The notes under the pieces: model-generated | What the model was told of the DNA's origin: nothing | The model's database searches: none | What the model saw: the letters and a program-made list of their open reading frames with translations, nothing else | NCBI RefSeq assembly: GCF_017599305.1 | Contig: NZ_JAGFWR010000001.1 | Span: forward strand, 992,001 to 1,056,000 | Source: Micromonospora antibiotica | GTDB taxonomy: Bacteria; Actinomycetota; Actinomycetes; Mycobacteriales; Micromonosporaceae | DNA: 64,000 bases | Direction of reading: 5' to 3' | Program-made: the position numbers and the translations under genes | Part shown: piece by piece, positions 58,007 to 64,000 of the stretch | Position numbering within the stretch: position 1 is the first letter of the stretch | Layout of the letters: each line of letters starts with the position of its first letter

Positions 58007-59960
58007 GTGCGGGAACCACAACGGTGACGCGGACACCTTCTGTGGTTCCTGCGGCAGCTTCCTGGAGTGGACCGGCGAGAAGACCGCGCCGAAGATCCCG
58101 GTCGAGACGGTACGGGAGGCCGAGCAGGAGTTCCGGCAGAAGCCCACGCTGTTGCAGCGCATCGCCGGGGTGATCGCTCCGGCCCCGGGTGGCTCCCCGG
58201 TCGACGAGGGTGTGGTGCGGGTCGGTGACGGGACGGGCCGGGGGTCGGCCGGTGGCCCGCCGGGTCTGCGTCCCGGCCCGCCCGGGGTGCGTCCGGGGCC
58301 GCCTGGTGCGGGTCCGCCCGGGGTGCGTCCCGGTCCGCCGGGGACGACACCGCCCGGGGTGCGTCCCGGGCCACCCGGCCTGAGTCCGCCCGGGGTGCGT
58401 CCCGGTCCGCCGGGGACGACACCGCCGGGGGGCCGCTCCGGTCCGCCCGGGTCGGGTCCGCCCGGGTCGGGTCCGCCCGGGTCGCGGCCGGGTCCGCCGG
58501 GGTCGGGTCCGCCGGGCGTGCGCTCCGCCCCGCCGGGAGCCGGCGCTCCCGGGGCGCGGCCCGTACCCGCGGGGTCACGCCCGCCGGGGGGCCTGCCGCC
58601 GGGTGGTGCCGGCGGGTCGGCCGCGCAGGTCGTGGCGGGCGACGGGCCGGCGGCGGTGACGGTGCCGCCGCGCCGGCTGCCACCGCCACCGCCGGGCGTG
58701 CCGGCGGCCCGGCTGCCGGACCGGGCGGCCCGCCCCGGTCCGCCGACGTCCGGCCCGGCGGGACTACCCGGTGGTCCGCCCGCCCCGCCGGCGGTCGACG
58801 GGTCGGCCGGCACCGGCGCGGCGTCCACCGACGCGTCGTCGGCGCAGGACGGCACCCCGGACACCACCGCGACGCAGGTCGCGGTGCCGCCGCGTCGGCT
58901 GCCGCCACCGCCACCCGGGGTGGCGGGTGCCCGCTTGCCGACCGCCCCGGCCCGCCGTGACCCGCGCGCCGCGCCGCACACCAGTGCCCTGGTCGCGGCC
59001 GAGGACCCGGCCGACCCCGCGCCGCCCGGGTCGACCACCACCGGCGGGCGGGTCGGCGCGCGGCGGGCGACCACCGCCGCGGCGACGACCGGACCCGGGG
59101 AGGTCAGTCCGCAGGCGGTACGCCCCCGGGCGGCGACCGTCGGCCACCAGCCGCCCACCCGACGCCTGCAACCCGGTGACCTGGTCTGCGGCGAGTGCGG
59201 TGAGGGCAACGTGCCGACCCGCCGGTTCTGTAGCCGGTGCGGGGACTCGCTGCGTACCGCCGAGGTGGCCCGCCGCCGCTGGTGGCAGCGCCTGCTGCCG
59301 CGACGGGGCCCCCGGGTCACCGCCGCCGGGGCCCGCCCCGGCACCCCCGGCGGTGGCGGGGCGGGTGGGGTCGGCGGCGTGCTGCACTCCATCTACCAGC
59401 GGTCGAACGCGGTCGCCGCGGTGCTGCTCTTCGCGATCGGGGTGGCCTACCTGATCTATCCGCCGCTGCGGGAACGGATCAACGGTGCGGTCTCCGGGCC
59501 GGTGACCGGGGCGCGGGACTGGGCCGACCGGAAGATCAACCCACGGTTCGTGGCCGTCCGGCCGGTCGAGGTGACCGGCGGCGCGTCGGTACGGGACCAC
59601 GGGCCGGCGCTCAGCGTCGACCAGTACCGCAACACGCACTGGCAGGTGCGCTGGGACGCCGAGAAGCCGCCGACGGTCACCCTGCGCTTCGCGGCCGAGG
59701 TTGACCTCCAGCGGCTCATCGTGACCGCCGGCACGGCCGAGGACTACACCGCGTCGCACCGGCCGAAGACCCTGCACCTGGTCTATTCCACCAACCGGTC
59801 GGACACCCTGGCCATCGAGGACACCGGGGAACCGCAGACGCTGACCCTCGACGGGGCCGACGGGGTCACCAGCGTGCAGATCCAGGTCACCGACGTGCAC
59901 CGGGCCGAGAAGGGCACCGACGTGACGGTCAGCGAATTCGAGTTCTTCGCCCGGGAGTGA
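57990..59960 (+). CDS. Zinc-ribbon membrane protein with discoidin-like C-terminus
   Basis: The protein has 656 residues. The N-terminal zinc ribbon is IICRECGNHNGDADTFCGSCGSFLEW; a second CGECGEGNVPTRRFCSRCG lies near residue 400. Between them is a collagen-like stretch of GPPG/GVRPGPPG units, residues 85-340. One membrane helix sits near 475 (AVAAVLLFAIGVAYLIY). The C-terminal 140 residues form a beta-sandwich of the discoidin/NADase-type glycan-binding kind (SVDQYRNTHWQVRWDAEKPPTVTLRF, VTDVHRAEKGTDVTVSEFEFF). It may hold or orient the particle at the membrane or bind glycans (inference). The GTG start overlaps the tail-I gene. Confidence 0.8.
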   Translation: MIICRECGNHNGDADTFCGSCGSFLEWTGEKTAPKIPVETVREAEQEFRQKPTLLQRIAGVIAPAPGGSPVDEGVVRVGDGTGRGSAGGPPGLRPGPPGVRPGPPGAGPPGVRPGPPGTTPPGVRPGPPGLSPPGVRPGPPGTTPPGGRSGPPGSGPPGSGPPGSRPGPPGSGPPGVRSAPPGAGAPGARPVPAGSRPPGGLPPGGAGGSAAQVVAGDGPAAVTVPPRRLPPPPPGVPAARLPDRAARPGPPTSGPAGLPGGPPAPPAVDGSAGTGAASTDASSAQDGTPDTTATQVAVPPRRLPPPPPGVAGARLPTAPARRDPRAAPHTSALVAAEDPADPAPPGSTTTGGRVGARRATTAAATTGPGEVSPQAVRPRAATVGHQPPTRRLQPGDLVCGECGEGNVPTRRFCSRCGDSLRTAEVARRRWWQRLLPRRGPRVTAAGARPGTPGGGGAGGVGGVLHSIYQRSNAVAAVLLFAIGVAYLIYPPLRERINGAVSGPVTGARDWADRKINPRFVAVRPVEVTGGASVRDHGPALSVDQYRNTHWQVRWDAEKPPTVTLRFAAEVDLQRLIVTAGTAEDYTASHRPKTLHLVYSTNRSDTLAIEDTGEPQTLTLDGADGVTSVQIQVTDVHRAEKGTDVTVSEFEFFARE

Positions 59961-60069
59961 GCGTGCCGGGCAGCGGGTGACGCCGGGGCGCGGCCCCGGG
60001 GAGCGGCACCTGACAACCACCACCACCGTCGGCCAACGGGCCCGACGGTCCCACGTCGGAGGTGTATCC

Positions 60070-61485
60070 GTGACAGAAGTCGCCATCGCCCTGAACACCA
60101 CCGCGAACATGATCGGGTTCGCGCAGGGGCAGGCCAAGGGGCTGACAGACGGGGTGTTCCAGGTCAGCGGGTTCAGCAACGCCGGCTTCCCGACGGAAGT
60201 GCCGCTGAACCAGTTGATCTCACCGGCGCCGATCGCCAACGGCCAGCTCGTCATGGTCCGGGGCGGCCAGTCCCGGCAACACGTCTACTGGCTGCGTTAC
60301 CTGCGCCGGGGCATCGGCGTCACGGACAAGAAGCGGGTCTGTGTGGAGCTGCTGGTGCGCTTCACGACCTTCGACTATGTGCCGAAGAACGGTGACGACG
60401 GCCCCACCGCGCAGGAACGGGCGGTCCTGCGCGACTACCCGTGCTGGGGGATCACCGACCTGAGCGTGTCGCTGATGCCGACCGGCCGGGGGCGCAACCC
60501 GTTCAACAAGTTCAACGAGTCCGGCAGCCTGACCTTCGACGCGGCCGTCGCCCACGACGGTATGCCCCACCTGCGGATCAACTACCGGGTGCAGCACCAG
60601 GCGAAGAACCTGCTCGGCGCACCCCTCGGGTTGAGCCACAACGACGCCGGCGCGTTCCTGGTGCACAGCAACGGCAGCTTCGAGATCAACCACGGTGAGG
60701 GGCGTACCGACAAGCACTTCCGGATCACCCCGCTCAGCGGCAGCGTGCACCAGCGCCCGACCCGGGTCGACCAGGTCGGCCAGGTGGGCACCACCACCGT
60801 GCTCAACGCCCAGCGCATCGAGCTGGGCGGGATCGACCACGGTGGCCGGATGCTCGACCCGCACGAGCACCGGGGCATGCAGGTGATCGGCTTCGAGCGG
60901 ATGAACGGCCCGAACACCATCACCGTCCTCAACAACGGCCAGCAGCCGGTCGTCGCCTCGGCGGCGGAGGCCGACGGGCACGAGGCGGCGCTGCGACTGG
61001 AGTACGTCCGCGACGGTGCCGTGCTGGGCCGGAAGGTCCGCACCAAGATCAGGGCGTTGCTGCTGCTGCGTTTCACCCTGGTGCCCTACCTCACCGCACC
61101 GGACGACCAGGGCAACCGGCAGATCGTCTACGTGAACGGGGTGCGGTACACCGCTTTCCGCGACGTCTCCCTGCGGGTGCTGGAGGTGGGGCGCGGCGAG
61201 GCGGCGGTGGTCGGGGAGAAAGGCGAACGGTACGACGTCGACGCGGTCAAGAACCGGCACCACGAGGAGTCGACGCTGTTCTTCGGGCCGTACGTCGAGG
61301 AGGTCGAGGGGCAGGTCGGCGTGCAGCTCAGGATCGACTGGTCCGCCGAACACGCCGGTGCCGAGGGCCGCTCCCGCAGCCACCGCAACAAGGGTCAGTT
61401 CCGGCTCGGGGTCAACCAGTCGGGCAGCCCGGTGCTGCGCCTGCTGGACGCCGACAGCAACAAGTACTTCACCGTCACGGGCTGA
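60070..61485 (+). CDS. Tandem paralogue family, member 1 (unknown)
   Basis: I do not recognise the family of this 471-residue protein. The N-terminal 100 residues contain FQVSGFSNAGFPTEVPLNQLISPAP, then GQLVMVRGGQSRQHVYWLRYLRR and KRVCVELLVRFTTFDY. The middle has GRNPFNKFNESGSLTF and AFLVHSNGSFEI. The protein is beta-rich, with no signal peptide or membrane helix. Two further genes in this window are clearly homologous (62386 and 63752). The GTG start has GGAGGT upstream and follows the eCIS operon. Roles as tail fibre, surface protein or cargo are all possible. Confidence 0.75.
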   Translation: MTEVAIALNTTANMIGFAQGQAKGLTDGVFQVSGFSNAGFPTEVPLNQLISPAPIANGQLVMVRGGQSRQHVYWLRYLRRGIGVTDKKRVCVELLVRFTTFDYVPKNGDDGPTAQERAVLRDYPCWGITDLSVSLMPTGRGRNPFNKFNESGSLTFDAAVAHDGMPHLRINYRVQHQAKNLLGAPLGLSHNDAGAFLVHSNGSFEINHGEGRTDKHFRITPLSGSVHQRPTRVDQVGQVGTTTVLNAQRIELGGIDHGGRMLDPHEHRGMQVIGFERMNGPNTITVLNNGQQPVVASAAEADGHEAALRLEYVRDGAVLGRKVRTKIRALLLLRFTLVPYLTAPDDQGNRQIVYVNGVRYTAFRDVSLRVLEVGRGEAAVVGEKGERYDVDAVKNRHHEESTLFFGPYVEEVEGQVGVQLRIDWSAEHAGAEGRSRSHRNKGQFRLGVNQSGSPVLRLLDADSNKYFTVTG

Positions 61486-61499
61486 GCGGGAGACGAGCG

Positions 61500-62267
61500 A
61501 TGAACTATCCAGAGAACTTCGACACCACCGGCCCGGCCGGCCTGGACGACTCGTACGCCTATCTGAGCTGGGCGGTCGTCAGTGCGCACCGGATCATCGC
61601 CGAGCAGCCGGAGACCGGCTGGGAGCTGCTGCCGGACCTGCTCGGGCAGGGCTGGGGCGAGCCGGACTGGTACCAGCGCAACGGTTGGCTGGCCGACTTC
61701 TACGACACCGTCTACCACCAGGCCAGTTCCCTCGCGCCGGTGCAGGTCTTCGCCGTCGACGAGCTGGGTGAGCCGGCGGCGGAGATGGCCCGGATGATCG
61801 ACTCGGTGACCCAGCACTGGGTGGCCGCCGCCCATCAGGCCGCCGAGCAGGACCAGCAGAGCTACGACGGGCAGGCTGACGACCAGCACCCGTACGACGG
61901 TCAGGCCCACGACGGGTCGGGCTATGACGGGCAGGCATACGACGGGTCGGGCTACGACGGCCAGGGCGAGGAACAGCCGGGCTACCACCAGCAGGGCTAC
62001 GACGGGCCGGGCGACGAGCTGCCGGGTCCTGACGGGCCGGACTACGACGGGTCGGGCGGGTCGGCGTACCCCGTCGAGCAGCCGGAGCCGGACGCGTCGT
62101 CGCCGGAACCGCTGGCCGACCTCGACCCGGCTGCCGCCCGGGAGGTGCTCGACCGGGTGCTGGACGACGAGGTGGACGATCTCTCCGAGGCCGACCAGCG
62201 GGTCCTGGCCACGGTGCTGACCGACGAGAAGTTCCAGTACCTGGCCCGCGAGTACGACCTGGTGTGA
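61500..62267 (+). CDS. Uncharacterised protein with YDG-rich linker
   Basis: The protein has 255 residues. Residues 1-115 are helical (LDDSYAYLSWAVVSAHRIIAEQPETGWELLPDLLGQGWGEPDWYQRNGWLADFY). Residues 120-190 are a low-complexity linker of SGYDGQ and YDGQA-type units. The C-terminal 55 residues are acidic and helical (DPAAAREVLDRVLDDEVDDLSEADQRVLATVLTDEKFQYLAREYDLV). No family is recognised. It lies 14 bp after paralogue 1 and before paralogue 2, so it is probably in the same operon. It could be a small binding partner or chaperone (inference). Confidence 0.7.
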   Translation: MNYPENFDTTGPAGLDDSYAYLSWAVVSAHRIIAEQPETGWELLPDLLGQGWGEPDWYQRNGWLADFYDTVYHQASSLAPVQVFAVDELGEPAAEMARMIDSVTQHWVAAAHQAAEQDQQSYDGQADDQHPYDGQAHDGSGYDGQAYDGSGYDGQGEEQPGYHQQGYDGPGDELPGPDGPDYDGSGGSAYPVEQPEPDASSPEPLADLDPAAAREVLDRVLDDEVDDLSEADQRVLATVLTDEKFQYLAREYDLV

Positions 62268-62385
62268 CCGCCGACGCCGGGCCGGCACCCCGCCTGCCGG
62301 CCCGGCGTCCGCCCCACCCCACGGACCCACCGGTCATCGCCACGACCCCGGACCCCCGACCGGGCGGACAGAGGGAAACCACGCC

Positions 62386-63738
62386 GTGACCACCATCGAG
62401 TACGAGCCCGAGGAACTCTCCGGCAACCGGTTCACCGTGACCGGTTTCCGCGACGCCGCCCTGCCGGTCGGGGAGTTCCTCGCCGACGAGTTGTGGCCGG
62501 ACGAGCAGGACGGCGCGGTGTGGCTGGACCGGGGCACCCTGACCCGGCGGCACTGCTACTGGCTGCGGTACCGCTACCGGGGCCCGGGTCCGGGGCACCC
62601 GAAGCTGGTGGCGGTGGAGTTGGTGATCCGGTTCAACACCTTCCCCTACCAGGTCCGACCCGGCACAGACCGGTATTCACCCCGGTCGACGCTGCCGGTG
62701 CCGGGCCTGTGGGGGATCGAGGATCTCAGCATCTCGTTGCGGGACACCGGGGCCGGTGGCCGGAACCCGTTCAACAAGTTCAACGACGCCGGCCAGCTGG
62801 TCTTCGAGCCGGAGATCGGGTTCGTTCCCGCCGCCGGCACGGGCGTCGCGGTGCCGGCGATCCGGGTCGTGCACCGGGTGCGGCACGTGGCGAACCCGAT
62901 CGTCGGGGACGGGTACGCCCCCGGGCACGAGGAGACCGGGGCGCTGACCGTGCACAGCGACGGCGGGATCACCCTGGAACCGGCGTCCGGGACGTCCGGG
63001 TGCTCGTCGTGGCGACTCGTCCCGGTCAGCGGGTCGGTGCACGACCGGCCGATCGTCGGGGCCGAGCCGCCACCCGGGCGCAGCCTCACCGTCTACCGGG
63101 CGACCGGCGTCACGGCCCCGCCGCCGGTCACCGCGATGCGGGTGTCGACCGGTCGGGCCCGCCGGGGCGCGGTCGAGGTGCAGGGATTCGAGCGGGTCGC
63201 CGGCCCCGACCAGATCGGGGTCTGGCACACCGGCCACCCCCGCTGGTACAGCGCGTCGATGGGCGGCGACATCCGCGACGACGGGATGATCGTGGAGTAC
63301 GCCCGCGCCGGTGACCGGGGTGACGACCGCCGGGCCGGCCGGGTCCGGGCCCGCCTGGCGTTGCACCTGCGCACCTGCTGCTACCTGATCGAGCAGAACG
63401 AGTTCGCCGACGCCGTCGTCTTCCACCACGGCCGCCGGCACCCCGGGTTCGTCGACGTGTCGCTGCGTCCCCTGCCCGACGACGGCGACCCGGCCGGGGC
63501 CGCCGCCCGCACCGGGCCGGTCGGGTCGCGGCTGCGGTTCGTCCCCGAGTGGTACGAGGGCACCGACGACGACGTGCCGGGGTTGCTGGTCCGCTGGTCC
63601 GAGGAGGCGGTGGGCCCGGCCGCCGGCCCCGCCGTGCCGGTCGGTGGTGCGTTCCTGATCACCGTGGACGCCTCCGGCGGGCCGGTGGTCCGTTTCGCCG
63701 ACGAGCAGACCTACCAGCATCTGACCGTGTTGAGCTGA
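62386..63738 (+). CDS. Tandem paralogue family, member 2 (unknown)
   Basis: This 450-residue protein has the same order of motifs as member 1: FTVTGFRDAALPVGEFLADEL, then RHCYWLRYRYRGPG, WGIEDLSISLRDTGAGGRNPFNKFNDAGQLVFE, GALTVHSDGGITLEP and WRLVPVSGSVHDRP. Near its end is a TCCYLIEQNEFADAVVFHHG insertion-like segment, and it closes with QHLTVLS, parallel to the end of member 1. Overall divergence is large, so the duplication is old. The GTG start has GAGGGAAA upstream. Confidence 0.75.
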   Translation: MTTIEYEPEELSGNRFTVTGFRDAALPVGEFLADELWPDEQDGAVWLDRGTLTRRHCYWLRYRYRGPGPGHPKLVAVELVIRFNTFPYQVRPGTDRYSPRSTLPVPGLWGIEDLSISLRDTGAGGRNPFNKFNDAGQLVFEPEIGFVPAAGTGVAVPAIRVVHRVRHVANPIVGDGYAPGHEETGALTVHSDGGITLEPASGTSGCSSWRLVPVSGSVHDRPIVGAEPPPGRSLTVYRATGVTAPPPVTAMRVSTGRARRGAVEVQGFERVAGPDQIGVWHTGHPRWYSASMGGDIRDDGMIVEYARAGDRGDDRRAGRVRARLALHLRTCCYLIEQNEFADAVVFHHGRRHPGFVDVSLRPLPDDGDPAGAAARTGPVGSRLRFVPEWYEGTDDDVPGLLVRWSEEAVGPAAGPAVPVGGAFLITVDASGGPVVRFADEQTYQHLTVLS

Positions 63739-63751
63739 GCGGAGACAAACT

Positions 63752-64000
63752 GTGCCTGGTCGGATACGGCTGACCGGATACCGGCCCGACGAGCCGGTGG
63801 GCGACGCCTTCACGGTGACCGGGTTCGGCGGGGCGGGCTTCCCGGAGCAGGCGACGTTGCGGGAGTTGATCTCCCCGGCGCAGCCCCACCTCGCCGGCAC
63901 CGGCATGGTCCGTGGCGACCAGCAACGGCAGCACTCCTACTGGTTGCGTTACCTGCGCCGTCGATCCGGCCCGGCCGGCCCGAAGCGGGTCTGTGTGGAC
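63752..64000 (+). CDS. Tandem paralogue family, member 3 (cut by window edge)
   Basis: Only the first 83 residues are in the window. FTVTGFGGAGFPEQATLRELISPA and GTGMVRGDQQRQHSYWLRYLRRRSG are closely similar to member 1, which shows they are paralogues. The GTG start lies 13 bp after the previous stop, with GGAG upstream, so it belongs to the same transcription unit. Confidence 0.75.
   Translation, partial: MPGRIRLTGYRPDEPVGDAFTVTGFGGAGFPEQATLRELISPAQPHLAGTGMVRGDQQRQHSYWLRYLRRRSGPAGPKRVCVD

Overview
The window is very GC-rich, uses GTG and TTG starts freely, and carries several probable leaderless promoters. It reads as chromosome of a filamentous actinomycete. A Micromonosporaceae-type genome is my inference from protein style, not something the sequence proves.

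Layout. (1) 1-11.4 kb is an accessory, mobile-element-like stretch. It holds a truncated PHP-domain/ATPase gene of the TrlF type, a DnaQ-like exonuclease with an N-terminal HTH-like segment, an array of CTGTCAG/CTGACAG heptamers, a pRiA4b ORF-3-like protein, an excisionase-like HTH protein beside a tyrosine integrase, a pentapeptide-repeat protein, an unknown protein coupled to an XRE/ImmA-IrrE metallopeptidase, and an orphan gene. (2) 11.4-17.8 kb has an orphan murF with a leaderless-type promoter and a translationally coupled leftward operon: APC permease, acetamidase/formamidase, GOLPH3-like protein. (3) 17.8-28.0 kb is a class I lanthipeptide locus of the FxLD type. It has a methyltransferase, a 51-residue precursor, a full-length LanB dehydratase, LanC, an extra stand-alone elimination-type domain and a NUDIX protein. 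An XRE-type regulator and an S9 peptidase adjoin it. Almost the same inverted repeat lies upstream of the S9 peptidase and upstream of the methyltransferase/regulator, which suggests co-regulation and makes the peptidase a candidate leader protease.

(4) 28.0-33.3 kb is a conflict-system island: a decayed nucleotidyltransferase gene, a 1126-residue caspase-like/GHKL-like/NB-ARC/TPR protein, a divergent EACC1-like small protein, and a tRNA-Arg(CCU). (5) 33.4-38.6 kb is a leftward operon of three different radical SAM enzymes (AmmeMemoRadiSam-type, SPASM-type, HemW-like) plus a LysE-type exporter. A 22-bp perfect inverted repeat lies upstream.

(6) 38.9-64.0 kb is occupied by an extracellular-type contractile injection system (eCIS) and its surroundings. 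A leftward arm encodes a DUF4255 cap-like protein, a membrane protein with a coiled coil, a LuxR-type regulator and a PAAR-like tip. A rightward arm encodes sheath, tube, a small Cys-motif protein, a very large DUF4157 protein, a second tube protein, a tube/hub adaptor, a VgrG-like spike, a gp25-like protein, a baseplate J-like protein, a tail-I-like protein and a zinc-ribbon membrane protein. Three tandem paralogues of a family I do not recognise follow, the last running off the window. The AAA+ ATPase, tape measure and classical fibre genes of eCIS loci are not seen here.
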